Shown in pieces: positions 37,821 through 47,900 of a DNA stretch of 51,387 bases (positions within the stretch are counted from its first letter, which is position 1; the number at the start of each line of letters is the position of its first letter). The notes below the pieces were generated by a model, which saw only the letters and a program-made list of their open reading frames with translations, ran no database searches and was not told the DNA's origin. The position numbers and the translations under genes are program-made. The stretch is from positions 126,484-177,870 of the forward strand of contig NZ_HE578947.1 of the NCBI RefSeq assembly GCF_000321045.1. Reading direction: 5' to 3'. The DNA comes from Phytobacter massiliensis JC163 (GTDB taxonomy: Bacteria; Pseudomonadota; Gammaproteobacteria; Enterobacterales; Enterobacteriaceae).

Positions 37821-38699
37821 ATGGACGGCTGGACGCTGGAAAACAGCCGCTGGCGGGTTCGTGTGGCGGCGCAGGGGGCGGAGCTGTGTGAATGGTGGGA
37901 TAAAACCCGCCGTTCAAACCGGCTCTGGCAGCCGCAGGCGGGCGTGTGGAACAGCAGCGCGACGCAGCTTTTCCCGGTGGTTGGGCGGCTGGTGCACAAC
38001 GGCCTGCGCCACCAGGGCGCGTTCTGGTCGCTGCCCGCTCATGGCTTTTTACGCCACCAGCGCTTTCACCTTGTGGAGCAGAGCAGCGTGTCGCTGCGGC
38101 TGGCCTGCGAGGATAGCGACGACACGCGCCAGATTTGGCCGTTTCGCTGGCGGGTTACGCTATGCTGGACGCTGGCAGAGCGCGGGCTGGAGGTAAGCTG
38201 GCAGGTAGAAAACCTGGATGCGCGCAGGCTGCCGTTCGCGCTGGGCTGGCATCCCGGTTTCGCGCTGCCTGTCGCCAGCGAACCCGGCTGGCAGGTCCGT
38301 TTTTCCGCCCCGGTAGACGGGCCGTTTCCGACCGAAGAGCGCACGCTGAGGCTACCGCCTTTGCCTGCGCAAAGCACGGTCTTTCCCCTTGATAACAACG
38401 CGTTTGCCGCGGGCGCGGTCTATTTCGCCACGCCGGGCGGGGTTGAGGTGAACGTGCGGTCGCCGACCGGGCGCGTCGCCCTGCGTTTACATTCGCCCGA
38501 TACTGAATGGCTGGCGCTGTGGGGCGTTCCGGGCGCGGATTTATTGTGCATTGAACCGCTCACCAGCACCACGGACGACCCCGACTTTGACGGTGAGGTC
38601 GCCTTTAAACGTGGCATGCGCTGGCTGGCCCCCGGCGAGCTTTATCAACAAGCAGTTAGCGTTATTCTCGCGCAAGACGCGGAGGAGATTGATGGCTAA
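37821..38699 (+). CDS. Aldose 1-epimerase-family protein (LacX-like)
   Basis: A 292-residue beta-sandwich protein of the galactose-mutarotase superfamily. Likely active-site segments are HNGLRHQGAFWSLPAHGFLR and LGWHPGF, and a Glu in LLCIEPLTS. It interconverts anomers of a sugar, probably the product of the sulfatase. Its ATG directly follows the sulfatase stop, with no gap. Confidence 0.85.
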   Translation: MDGWTLENSRWRVRVAAQGAELCEWWDKTRRSNRLWQPQAGVWNSSATQLFPVVGRLVHNGLRHQGAFWSLPAHGFLRHQRFHLVEQSSVSLRLACEDSDDTRQIWPFRWRVTLCWTLAERGLEVSWQVENLDARRLPFALGWHPGFALPVASEPGWQVRFSAPVDGPFPTEERTLRLPPLPAQSTVFPLDNNAFAAGAVYFATPGGVEVNVRSPTGRVALRLHSPDTEWLALWGVPGADLLCIEPLTSTTDDPDFDGEVAFKRGMRWLAPGELYQQAVSVILAQDAEEIDG

Positions 38700-39645
38700 A
38701 ATACCCGGCAATGAGCTTTTACACAGCGTGCAGTCCGTGAAAAGGGATGAGCCGGGAGAGTCAGCCATGAGCGTTAACAAAGAGAAGGTGCGCGTCTATA
38801 TCGCCAATATTATGGCCGGTCTGGCGGAGACCGACCGCAAGGTCGCGGAGTTTATCCTGCACCATCCGGCACAGGTTGTGCAGCTGCCGGTGAAGAAGAT
38901 CGCCTCGCAGATCAGCGTCAGTGAAGCCACCATCGTGCGCTTTTGCAAAAAAATCGGCTACGGCGGCCTGCTGAGCCTGAAAGCGCAGCTTAAGCGCGAG
39001 CTGCTGGAGGAGAGCGACCTTACGCTGCCCTCTTCGCCGGATATTTTTATGGGCGATACGCGTAATGATGTCGCGCATAAAATCGCCCTGACGCTTGATA
39101 CCACCGTTAAAGAGACTATCGATCTGCTCGACATGCAAAAAGTGAAAAACATTGTTGAGCAGTTTATCCAGGCTCCAAGGGTGATGTTTGTCGGCTTTGG
39201 CGCATCGGGGCTGGCCGCCATGGAGGCGCGCGACAAGATGAACCGTATCGGTATTGAGTCCGAGGCCTATACCGATCGTTTCACCATGACGCTCAAGCTG
39301 GCAAACCTGAAAAGCAACGATCTGGTGGTGGCCTTTTCCCATTCAGGGGAGACGCCGGAAGTGGTCAACGCGTTCCGGCTGGCGCAAAAAGCCGGGGCGG
39401 GGCGGCTGGCCATTACCCATAACACCCAGTCGCCGCTGGCCGAAATGGCGGATAACTTCCTGCTGACCTGCGGCGCGGCTGGCCCCTTGCAGGGCGACTC
39501 TATCGCCACCCGCGTATCGCAATTGTTTATGATTGAATTTCTTTGTACTGAGATAACTCGCCACAACTTTAAAGAGAGCGCGTCGCCGGGGCTATCCATC
39601 AAAGAGCTATTGATTAAGGAACGGATAAAACGTGAGTCTTCATAA
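38692..39645 (+). CDS. MurR/RpiR-family transcriptional regulator
   Basis: A 317-residue regulator with the RpiR helix-turn-helix (LPVKKIASQISVSEATIVRFCKKIGYGG, about residues 60-95) and a C-terminal SIS sugar-phosphate domain (VMFVGFGASGLAAMEARDKMNRIG, VAFSHSGETPEVV). It probably senses the phosphorylated sugar of this operon. I favour the ATG at 38692: GGAGGAG precedes it and it overlaps the epimerase stop by eight bases. ATG at 38767, also with a fair ribosome site, would give 292 residues. Confidence 0.88.
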   Translation: MAKIPGNELLHSVQSVKRDEPGESAMSVNKEKVRVYIANIMAGLAETDRKVAEFILHHPAQVVQLPVKKIASQISVSEATIVRFCKKIGYGGLLSLKAQLKRELLEESDLTLPSSPDIFMGDTRNDVAHKIALTLDTTVKETIDLLDMQKVKNIVEQFIQAPRVMFVGFGASGLAAMEARDKMNRIGIESEAYTDRFTMTLKLANLKSNDLVVAFSHSGETPEVVNAFRLAQKAGAGRLAITHNTQSPLAEMADNFLLTCGAAGPLQGDSIATRVSQLFMIEFLCTEITRHNFKESASPGLSIKELLIKERIKRESS

Positions 39646-40015
39646 TTCTTCTCCCCGCCTGCGTGAAAAGTGGTGGCTGGCAGGCAAAAAACCGGATTAC
39701 CGCTTTACGCTGGCCAATGAACGCACCTTTCTGGCCTGGATACGCACCGCGCTGGCGCTGCTGGCGGGGGCTGTCGGTATCGATCAATTCTCTCCGCAGC
39801 TTAGCTCACCCTCCTTACGCCTGACGCTGGCGCTGCTGCTGGTGGTGTCCGGCTCAACGCTGGCGGCGGTCGCCTGGTATCGCTGGCGGGGCAACGAGCT
39901 GGCGATGCGGCTCGATAGCGCTCTCCCCTATACCCGTTTTTTACTGTTGATTGCCGGACTGGTGATCGTCATCGCCGTGCTGCTGGCGGCGTTGCTCTGG
40001 CAGGGTCAGCCATGA
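39632..40015 (+). CDS. DUF202-family inner-membrane protein (YidH-like)
   Basis: A 127-residue protein with the DUF202 N-terminal motif FTLANERTFLAWIRTALALLAG and three hydrophobic segments. Family function unknown. The GTG start overlaps the RpiR-family gene by 14 bases and AAGGA lies upstream. It is followed by a second DUF202 gene with a four-base overlap, the same pairing as yidH-yidG in E. coli. Confidence 0.85.
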   Translation: MSLHNSSPRLREKWWLAGKKPDYRFTLANERTFLAWIRTALALLAGAVGIDQFSPQLSSPSLRLTLALLLVVSGSTLAAVAWYRWRGNELAMRLDSALPYTRFLLLIAGLVIVIAVLLAALLWQGQP

Positions 40016-40266
40016 CGGAGCGCGATCCCGGTTTACAGCCGGAAAGAACGCAGCTCGCCTGGAACCGGACCGCCTTTTCGGCGGCCATCGTTGGTTGCCT
40101 GTGTCTGCGGGGATGGATCTATCAACAAAACGCTGGCTATGGCGCGGCCTTTTTGCTGGTGTTGATAGCGACTGCGGCAGTGGTGGCGCAGCGTAAACGT
40201 GCGGTCGCCATCCCGCTGGTGCTGACGGGAGTATGCCTTGCGGTCCATTTCCTGCGGCTGATGTAA
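40012..40266 (+). CDS. Short DUF202-family inner-membrane protein (YidG-like)
   Basis: An 84-residue protein with the DUF202 segment LQPERTQLAWNRTAFSAAIVG and three hydrophobic segments. E. coli YidG has about 120 residues, so this copy is short at the C-terminal side. It overlaps the preceding gene as ATGA. Function unknown. Confidence 0.8.
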   Translation: MTERDPGLQPERTQLAWNRTAFSAAIVGCLCLRGWIYQQNAGYGAAFLLVLIATAAVVAQRKRAVAIPLVLTGVCLAVHFLRLM

Positions 40267-40290
40267 AACGCCCGCCGGGAGCCGACGGGC
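40265..40290 (-). terminator. Terminator of the frd operon
   Basis: On the minus strand GCCCGTCGG / CCGGCGGGC followed by GTTTTA, eight bases after the frdD stop. In E. coli the equivalent hairpin also acts as the ampC attenuator; here no ampC follows. Confidence 0.8.
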
Positions 40291-40298
40291 AGAAGCGG

Positions 40299-40658
40299 TC
40301 AGATAAAGGCGACGCCGACCAGCGTCACGACGCTGAGAATGGCCGCCAGACCGTAAAAGACCCATTTACCGTTCGGTATATGCACCTTGATGTCGTGCAT
40401 CATATGGTGCAGACGGTGCATGCCGCACCACAGCGGCAGCACAATCATCAGAAAGATAAACGCGCGGCCAATAAGGCTTTGGGCAAAGGCCAGCACCCGC
40501 TCATAGCCGAGCGCCTCGCCGGGGTAGAGTCCCAGCGGCAGCAGGATGCCCACCAACAGCACCATCACCGGGGCGACAATCGCGCTCCACATTCCCCCCG
40601 CGCCGAACAGCCCCCAGAAAACAGGCTCATCGGAACGTTTTGGTTTTGGATTGATCAT
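40299..40658 (-). CDS. frdD: Fumarate reductase membrane anchor subunit D
   Basis: A 119-residue, three-helix anchor, equal in length to E. coli FrdD. It carries [22 protein letters not shown] and [13 protein letters not shown]. With FrdC it holds FrdAB to the inner membrane and binds menaquinol. Last gene of frdABCD, ten bases after frdC. Confidence 0.97.
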   Translation of the reverse strand: MINPKPKRSDEPVFWGLFGAGGMWSAIVAPVMVLLVGILLPLGLYPGEALGYERVLAFAQSLIGRAFIFLMIVLPLWCGMHRLHHMMHDIKVHIPNGKWVFYGLAAILSVVTLVGVAFI

Positions 40659-40668
40659 CGGTTTCTCC

Positions 40669-41064
40669 TTACCAGAACAGTGCTACAAACAGGATAACCA
40701 GCGTTGCCAGCGCCGTAACGGCCCACAGCCCTTTGATAATCGGCCCGGGGCTGAGTTTCTCATCTTTGACAATGATGATGGTCGCTTTGGGCGCCAGTTC
40801 AAACCAGGTTTTGCTGTGCAGCAGTGCCGCCGCCAGCGCAATCAGGTTGAGGATCACCACGATCGGGTTTTGCAGAAAGCTGACAAACCCGGCCCAGGAC
40901 TCCGGGCCATGTTTCAGGGCGAACAGGCCGTAAATCAGCTCGACAGAGAACCAGACCGCCGCTATCGCCGTTCCTTCGCGCAGCATATAGAAGCGGTAAA
41001 ACGGCAGCGTTTTCCACCAGGTCGACGGCATGGGCCGGACATAGGGTTTACGTTTAGTCGTCAT
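40669..41064 (-). CDS. frdC: Fumarate reductase membrane anchor subunit C
   Basis: A 131-residue, three-helix anchor, equal in length to E. coli FrdC when started at the second Met ([12 protein letters not shown]). The quinone-site Glu in [18 protein letters not shown] is present. Ten bases separate it from frdB. Confidence 0.97.
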   Translation of the reverse strand: MTTKRKPYVRPMPSTWWKTLPFYRFYMLREGTAIAAVWFSVELIYGLFALKHGPESWAGFVSFLQNPIVVILNLIALAAALLHSKTWFELAPKATIIIVKDEKLSPGPIIKGLWAVTALATLVILFVALFW

Positions 41065-41074
41065 CATGCGCTCC

Positions 41075-41809
41075 TTAGCGAGGTTTCAGCGTGGCGATTA
41101 AAAAGTCTTTCGAACTCTCGACCTTGCCCAGCTGAATAGCCGCGGCCGGATCGACATGTTTCGGGCAGACCTCCGAGCAGTAGCCGACAAAGGTGCAGCT
41201 CCAGACGCCATTCTGACCGTTCAACTGCGCCATGCGTTCTTTCTGACCGTGGTCGCGGCTATCGAGGTTGTAGCGATGCGCCAGGGTAATCGCTGCCGGG
41301 CCGATAAATTCCGGGTTGAGGCCGAATTGCGGGCAGGCGGCGTAACAGAGACCGCAGTTAATGCAGCCGGAGAACTGATGGTACTTCGCCATCTGCGCGG
41401 GCGTCTGGCTGTTCGGCCCCTGCTGCGGCGTGCGCGAGTTGCCGATGATGTACGGCTTAATCGCCTCCAGGCTTTCGATAAAGTGGGTCATGTCCACCAC
41501 CAGATCGCGCTCAATGGGGAAGTTGGCCAGCGCCTCCACTTTTACCCCTTTCGGGTAGTCGCGCAGAAAGACCTTACAGGCCAGCTTCGGCACGCCGTTG
41601 ACCATCATCCCGCAGGAGCCGCAAATCGCCATCCGGCATGACCAGCGATAGCTGAGGTCGGCCGCCAGGTTATCTTTGATATAGCCCAGCGCGTCCAGCA
41701 GCGACGTTTGCTCGTCCCAGGGAACATCATAGAAAACGCTGTGCGGCTCGGCGTCCGTTTCCGGGTTGTAGCGCACCACCTCAACGTTCAGGGTTTGCAT
41801 CTCAGCCAT
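41075..41809 (-). CDS. frdB: Fumarate reductase iron-sulfur subunit
   Basis: A 244-residue electron-transfer subunit. A [2Fe-2S] site is visible as [22 protein letters not shown], and the [4Fe-4S]/[3Fe-4S] ligands as [12 protein letters not shown] and [11 protein letters not shown]. It links FrdA to the quinone site. The ATG at 41809 overlaps the frdA stop by eight bases and gives the E. coli length. Confidence 0.98.
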   Translation of the reverse strand: MAEMQTLNVEVVRYNPETDAEPHSVFYDVPWDEQTSLLDALGYIKDNLAADLSYRWSCRMAICGSCGMMVNGVPKLACKVFLRDYPKGVKVEALANFPIERDLVVDMTHFIESLEAIKPYIIGNSRTPQQGPNSQTPAQMAKYHQFSGCINCGLCYAACPQFGLNPEFIGPAAITLAHRYNLDSRDHGQKERMAQLNGQNGVWSCTFVGYCSEVCPKHVDPAAAIQLGKVESSKDFLIATLKPR

Positions 41810-43592
41810 GGGTCGGCTCCTTTCTGTCGGCGGCATCCGCCTCTGCGCCATAGACGCGTTTTGCGGGCGGCAGGGTGGTGATATTCACATCGCTGTATTC
41901 AAGACGCGTGGTGCCGTCGGCGTCGCGCCAGGCGAGCGTATGCTTGAGGAAATTAACGTCGTCGCGCTCGGTAGAGCCTTCATCCAGCCGCTGGTGCGCG
42001 CCGCGTGACTCTTTACGCGCCAGCGCGGAGTGGGCCATACATTCGGCCACGTTCAGGCCGTGCCCCAGTTCCAGGGTGTAGAGAATATCGGTGTTGAAGA
42101 CGCTGGAGGTGTCGGTGATCCGCACCCGCTTAAACCGCTCCTGCAGCTCAGCCAGCTTATCCACCGTTTTCTGCATCAGTTCCGGGGTACGGTAAATGCC
42201 GCAGCCCTCTTCCATCGACTCACCCATTTCGTCACGAATTTTCGCCCAGCTCTCGTTGCCCTGCTGGTTGACGAGGCTGGCCAGACGCTGGGCGATATCG
42301 TGAGCCTGCGCATCGAGCGCCGCATCGTTGGCGGCACTCGCCGAGGCGGCGCGCGCCATCGCCTGTTCCCCTGCCAGCCGACCAAAGACCACCAGTTCCG
42401 CCAGCGAGTTCGAGCCAAGCCGGTTGGCCCCGTGCAGGCCGACGGAGGAACATTCGCCGACGGCGAACAGGCCGTGGATACGGGTTTCACAGTGGCTATT
42501 GGTTTCAATGCCGCCCATGGTGTAGTGGGCGGTGGGGCGTACTGGAATCGGCTCTTTGACCGGATCGACGCCGACATAGGCTTTCGCCAGCTCGCAAATA
42601 AAGGGCAGGCGTTCGAGGATTTTTTTCTCCCCCAGATGGCGCATGTCGAGGTGAACAACATCCCCGCGCGGCGTGGAGATGGTGTTGCCTTTACGCCACT
42701 CGTGCCAGAAGGCCTGGGAGACCCGGTCGCGCGGCCCCAGCTCCATATATTTGTTTTTCGGCTCGCCCAGCGGCGTCTCCGGCCCCATGCCGTAATCCTG
42801 CAGATAGCGGTAGCCGTTTTTATTCACCAGGATACCGCCTTCGCCGCGGCACCCTTCCGTCATCAGAATGCCGGAGCCCGGCAGGCCGGTGGGATGATAC
42901 TGGACAAATTCCATATCGCGCAGCGGCACGCCGTGGGCCAGCGCCATGCCCATCCCGTCGCCGGTGACGATGCCGCCGTTGGTGTTATAGCGGTAGACGC
43001 GGCCCGCGCCGCCGGTCGCCATAATCACTGCGTTGGCGCGAATTTGCACCAGCGTGCCTTCCATCATGTTCATCGCCACCAGCCCGCGCGCCTGGCCGTC
43101 ATCCACCAGAATATCGAGGACGAAATGTTCGTCGAAACGCTGGATTTGCGGGAACTGCAGCGAAGTCTGAAAGAGGGTGTGCAGCATGTGGAAGCCGGTT
43201 TTATCGGCGGCAAACCAGGTGCGTTCGATCTTCATGCCGCCGAAACGACGCACGTTGACCGAGCCGTCAGGGCGACGGCTCCAGGGGCAACCCCACAGCT
43301 CAAGCTGGGTCATCTCGGTTGGGCAGTGGCGGACAAAATAGTCGACCACATCCTGCTCGCAGAGCCAGTCTCCCCCGGCTACCGTATCGTGGAAATGGTA
43401 CTCAAAGCTGTCATGATCCTGCGCAACGGCAGCAGAACCGCCCTCTGCCGCCACGGTGTGGCTACGCATAGGGTAAACTTTTGAAATGAGGGCAATTTTA
43501 GCGGCAGGATTCGCTTGAGCGGCGGCTATGGCAGCGCGAAGCCCAGCGCCACCCGCGCCAATGACGGCAAGATCGGCTTGAAAGGTCTGCAC
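41802..43592 (-). CDS. frdA: Fumarate reductase flavoprotein subunit
   Basis: A 596-residue FAD subunit that reduces fumarate to succinate in anaerobic respiration. It has the dinucleotide motif [18 protein letters not shown], the covalent-FAD region [11 protein letters not shown] (His44-type), and the active-site [21 protein letters not shown]. The start is GTG at 43592 with GGAGG five bases upstream, as in E. coli. It heads frdABCD and is divergent from epmA; an FNR-type site lies upstream. Confidence 0.98.
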   Translation of the reverse strand: MQTFQADLAVIGAGGAGLRAAIAAAQANPAAKIALISKVYPMRSHTVAAEGGSAAVAQDHDSFEYHFHDTVAGGDWLCEQDVVDYFVRHCPTEMTQLELWGCPWSRRPDGSVNVRRFGGMKIERTWFAADKTGFHMLHTLFQTSLQFPQIQRFDEHFVLDILVDDGQARGLVAMNMMEGTLVQIRANAVIMATGGAGRVYRYNTNGGIVTGDGMGMALAHGVPLRDMEFVQYHPTGLPGSGILMTEGCRGEGGILVNKNGYRYLQDYGMGPETPLGEPKNKYMELGPRDRVSQAFWHEWRKGNTISTPRGDVVHLDMRHLGEKKILERLPFICELAKAYVGVDPVKEPIPVRPTAHYTMGGIETNSHCETRIHGLFAVGECSSVGLHGANRLGSNSLAELVVFGRLAGEQAMARAASASAANDAALDAQAHDIAQRLASLVNQQGNESWAKIRDEMGESMEEGCGIYRTPELMQKTVDKLAELQERFKRVRITDTSSVFNTDILYTLELGHGLNVAECMAHSALARKESRGAHQRLDEGSTERDDVNFLKHTLAWRDADGTTRLEYSDVNITTLPPAKRVYGAEADAADRKEPTHG

Positions 43593-43701
43593 GTTATTCC
43601 TCCAGATAGGGTTATTCGTCATGCGGCGAAGAGGCCAGTGGCGAAAACGTTCACGACGCCTTTATGGGGATGCAGTATAACCGCAGGGTAAAGAGGGAAA
43701 T

Positions 43702-43715
43702 TTGATGTGTTCGAT
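43702..43715 (-). promoter_or_regulatory. FNR-like site upstream of frdA
   Basis: On the minus strand ATCGA-N4-ATCAA, with one good FNR half-site (ATCAA). It lies about 110 bases before frdA and resembles the frd FNR site of E. coli. A -10 candidate (TTATAC, near 43674-43679) follows. Confidence 0.5.
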
Positions 43716-43834
43716 TTTTTTACCGATCTTCGTCGTGTTTCACCGCGCTGACTTCCTGGCCGTTGCACAAAATTTGTCTCTCCTGACCGATGCGGGTAGA
43801 CTTCGTGCCCTTGTTTGAATTCGGAGAGAGCACA

Positions 43835-44812
43835 ATGAGCGAGACGGCAACCTGGCAGCCGAGCGCATCCATCCCTAACTTATTAAAACGCGCGGCTATT
43901 ATGGCGGAAATTCGGCGCTTCTTCGCCGATCGCGGCGTGCTGGAGGTGGAGACGCCCTGCATGAGCCAGGCAACGGTAACGGATATTCATCTGTTCCCGT
44001 TTGAGACGCGTTTCGTGGGGCCAGGGCACTCTCAGGGCATTAATCTCTATCTGATGACCAGCCCGGAATATCATATGAAACGCCTGCTGGCGGCGGGTTG
44101 CGGCCCGGTTTATCAGCTCTGCCGCAGTTTTCGCAATGAGGAGATGGGGCGGCATCACAACCCTGAGTTCACCATGCTGGAGTGGTATCGCCCGCATTAC
44201 GACATGTACCGCCTGATGAACGAAGTGGACGATCTGCTGCAGCAGGTGCTGGAGTGCCAGGCGGCGGAATCACTCTCCTACCAGCAGGCTTTCCAGCGTT
44301 ATCTGGAAGTGGACCCGCTGTCGGCGGACAAGACGCAGCTGCGTGAAGCGGCGGCGAAGCTCGACCTGAGCAATATCGCCGATACGGAAGAAGATCGCGA
44401 CACGCTGCTGCAGCTGTTGTTTACCATGGGCGTGGAGCCGCATATCGGCAAAGAGCGCCCGGCGTTTGTCTACCACTTCCCGGCAAGCCAGGCGGCGCTG
44501 GCGCAGATCAGTACCGAAGACCATCGGGTGGCCGAACGTTTTGAGGTCTATTTCAAAGGCATCGAACTGGCGAACGGCTTCCATGAGCTGACCGACGCCC
44601 GTGAACAGCAGCAGCGCTTTGAGCAGGATAACCGCAAACGCGCCGCCCGCGGGCTGGTGCAGCAGCCGGTGGATAACAATCTGCTGGAAGCGTTGAAAGC
44701 GGGTATGCCGGACTGCTCCGGCGTGGCGCTGGGGGTGGACCGCTTGGTAATGCTGGCTCTCGGGGCGGAGAGCCTGGCGGAAGTGATGGCGTTTACCGTC
44801 GATCGCGCCTGA
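43835..44812 (+). CDS. epmA: EF-P--(R)-beta-lysine ligase EpmA
   Basis: A 325-residue paralog of the lysyl-tRNA synthetase catalytic domain without the anticodon-binding part. Class II motifs are visible: motif 2 as [20 protein letters not shown] and motif 3 as [15 protein letters not shown]. EpmA joins (R)-beta-lysine to Lys34 of EF-P. The ATG at 43835 gives the E. coli length and follows a GGAGAG ribosome site. It is divergent from frdA. Confidence 0.97.
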   Translation: MSETATWQPSASIPNLLKRAAIMAEIRRFFADRGVLEVETPCMSQATVTDIHLFPFETRFVGPGHSQGINLYLMTSPEYHMKRLLAAGCGPVYQLCRSFRNEEMGRHHNPEFTMLEWYRPHYDMYRLMNEVDDLLQQVLECQAAESLSYQQAFQRYLEVDPLSADKTQLREAAAKLDLSNIADTEEDRDTLLQLLFTMGVEPHIGKERPAFVYHFPASQAALAQISTEDHRVAERFEVYFKGIELANGFHELTDAREQQQRFEQDNRKRAARGLVQQPVDNNLLEALKAGMPDCSGVALGVDRLVMLALGAESLAEVMAFTVDRA

Positions 44813-44826
44813 TTCTTGCCTCTCTC

Positions 44827-44960
44827 ATCCCGGATGCGGCTACGCCTTATCCGGGCTACAAAACCCCCATCACTGCACGATTTGTAGCCCGGGTAAGCGT
44901 CAGCGCGCCCGGGATTTTACCGGATGCGGCTATGCCTTATCCGGGCTACGGCCTGCGTAG
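44827..44960. repeat. Cluster of REP (BIME-like) units between epmA and mscM
   Basis: Three or four units: CCGGATGCGGCTACGCCTTATCCGG (two close copies in the same orientation, near 44829 and 44921), an inverted one at GTAGCCCGGGTAAGCG (near 44886), and a GTAGCCCGG half near 44957. They lie between convergent genes, a usual REP location. Confidence 0.85.
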
Positions 44961-44971
44961 CCCGGGGAATA

Positions 44972-47900
44972 TCACATACTTCCCGCCGGGCGGCTGTTTT
45001 TACCTGCTGAGGTAAGCGTGCGTGCGGTTCGCTTGCCGTCCAGGCTTTCCAGGCGCATCTGGAACGGCGGGAAGGGCAGGTCAATACCGTGTTCGCGGAA
45101 GCCCGCCAGAATCAGCTGGTGGATCTCGTGGCGCAGCGGCATACGGTGCCCCATTTCCGCAGCGTAAATACGCAGCTCGAAAAGCTGGATCCCCTGTTGC
45201 AGATCGACCAGGAAAACTTCCGGCGGCGGGTTGTCGATCACCAGCGTACAGCGTTCGGCAGCGGTGTAGAGAAGCTGCGTTACCTCTTCACTGTTAGCAT
45301 CCGCAGGCGCGGGCACCGTTAGCACCACGCGCGTGACCGAATCCGACAGCGACCAGTTAATAAACTGCTCGGTAATAAACGCCTTGTTCGGCACGATGAT
45401 CTCTTTGCGATCCCAGTCGCTGATAGTGGTGGCGCGGGTATTGATCTTAGTGATGCTGCCGGTCAGATCGCGGATCGTCACCGTGTCGCCAATGCGGATC
45501 GGCTTTTCAAACAGGATGATCAAACCGGAGATAAAGTTGGCGAAGATCTCCTGCAGGCCAAACCCTAACCCGACGCCGAGCGCGGCGACCAGCCATTGCA
45601 GCTTCGACCACTCAATGCCGATCATCGAGAAGCCCACCAGCCCGCCAAACAGCATCAGCAGATATTTGGTGATGGTGGTAATGGCATAGCCGGTGCCGGG
45701 GGTGAGATCCAGATGCTGCAGCAGCGCCAGCTCAAGCAGGGCCGGGAAGTTGCGCACCAGCTGGGTGGTGATGATAAACACCAGGATGGCAATCAGCACC
45801 GCGCCGAGGGTGATCGGCTCCAGGCTCTCGACGCCCTGAACGGTGGAGGTGACGTCCCACAGCGAAATATTCTCCAGGAAGCCGAAAGCGGAGTGTATCT
45901 CAGACCACAGCACAATCACCGACAGCAGGGCGATGAGCATCAGAATCGAGCGCACCAGCCGCAGCGACTGTACGCTGATGGCGTCGAGATCCAGCTCTTT
46001 TTCATCAATCTCAACCACGCCTTCCGTACTGGTGGCGTGCGGGGCATCTTCTTCGCCTTTCGCGCGCTGGGCAAGGATCTCCGCGCGGCGGTGCCGGGCG
46101 CGATCGAAGGCCAGACGGCGGCGCTGGATCAGCATCCAGCGGCGAATGATGTGATAGATAACCAGCAGCAGGAACCAGATGGCGACGGAGGTTTCCAGCC
46201 GCGCCAGCAGCGCCTGCGAGGTGGCGAGATAGCCCACCGCCGCCGCCAGAATCGCCGCCAGCGGCGCGCTCAGCAGCAGGTTCCACAGCAGGCGGTTAGC
46301 CATATTGTCGCCGCTGCCCGATTTATCCACATAAAGCGGAATTCCGGCGCGTTTAAGACTGAGCGTCACGATCGCCAGCGCGCCGCAAATCAGGATAAAG
46401 CACAGCCGCCCCAGCGAGCCGGAAAACTCCCGGTCGTTGAGATTATCAAACATGATCAGCGCCATAATAAGCGGCACAATAAAGCCGATGCTCATCAGGT
46501 AGTTGCGCATACCCCGCGCCACACGGCTGCGCGGCCAGCCAAAGTGGACGATAAACAGGCCGGTCGGGCGCGCAAAGGTGGCGCAAATCATCACCACCCA
46601 CAGCAGCGGCACGGTGGCGGTCACGCCGTCGCCGATGGCGACCGCCAGCGGCCAGGGCCATGCCTGCTGTAAGCCGTAGCCCAGCGTCGCCCACAGCACC
46701 GGTAGCGGCAGCGCCACCAGAATTGACCAGAAAACGGTACGTAGCGTCAGCCAGAAATGGTCCTGCGTCACCTTGCCGACTTTGGCGCTTGAACGCTCCA
46801 GGAAGCGGTTAAAATGCTTGCGGGAGTAAAGGCTAAACCCTACCAGCACCAGCGCGCCAAACAGCGGGAACAGCGTCTCTTTGCTGGTCAGCATCATGGC
46901 GGTCGCTTTACCAAGCTGGCTGAAGGTATCCAGAGAGATTAAACGGCGCAGGTCGGAAATGATCTCCACCGGCCAGGTAAGGGTCATCGGGCTAACGTCC
47001 GCCGTCCAGAACAGGTAACGGTGGGTGGCTTCGTTTACCTCATTAAGCGCGTCTTCCAACTGGCTGTTAGAGACCTTGAGCTTGGTCAGCTCAAGAATAA
47101 GCGTATCGCCCCCCTGCAAGAGCGAAGAGAGCAGTTCGCGCTGGGTGCGCAGCTGGGCATCCAGAATGCGGTTCTGTTCGGCGGTGAGCGGCTGCCCGTC
47201 CGCCTGGCGAATCTGACGCACCTGCGGCTGCTTGTTAAGCAGGTCTTCATAGCGCATGCGGTGCACGCGTAGCTGCGCCATCTCGGTATCTAACTGCTGA
47301 GGTTTCGGCATTTCCGGCAGCCGCGCCACCTGCGCCCGCAGCGCTTCGCCCAGCATATTCGACGCGCCCAGCCACTGTGACTGCTCGCGCAGGGTGTTCA
47401 GCGCCTGGCGTACCTGCAGCGTCTGGTTAGTGGCCTGCCGCTGCTGGGACGCCACCAGATCCATGCGCTGGGCCTGCTGATTGAGCGCCTGGGAAAGCTC
47501 CCGGTTGATCTTAAACTGCTCGACAATATCCGAGGGCAGGTTGGCGCTGTTTTCCGCCAGCAGTTCAGTGCTTTCCAGCGCCTGCTCCGCTTCACGCTGG
47601 CGCTGGCTGTTGAGCTGGTTGCGCAATGCCTGTAGGTACGCATCGAGCTGCTGCGACTGCTTCTGCGCCAGCTCCGAACGCATGCGCGACAGCTCCTGGC
47701 GGTTGTTGGCCGACAGCTGCGCCAGTTCCAGTTCGTCTACCTGCGCTTTCAGTTTGGCCGACTCGGCCTGCGCGCTCAGGTTTTGGGCCTGAGCGAGGGG
47801 GGTATTGGTGGTCTGCGCGCCAATGCGGCGTTCGACCTCATTGAGCTGGCGGCGGGCGTCGGTCTGCTGCTGCGGCAGCTGGCTGAGGGAGTCGTTGATT

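Noticed and set aside
42030..43484. Open frame of 484 codons antisense to frdA
   Set aside because: GC-rich codon bias of frdA leaves the opposite strand open. No family pattern and no ribosome site.
45596..46672. Open frame of 358 codons antisense to mscM
   Set aside because: Composition is dominated by Gln, His and Arg as expected from an antisense shadow; no motif was recognised.
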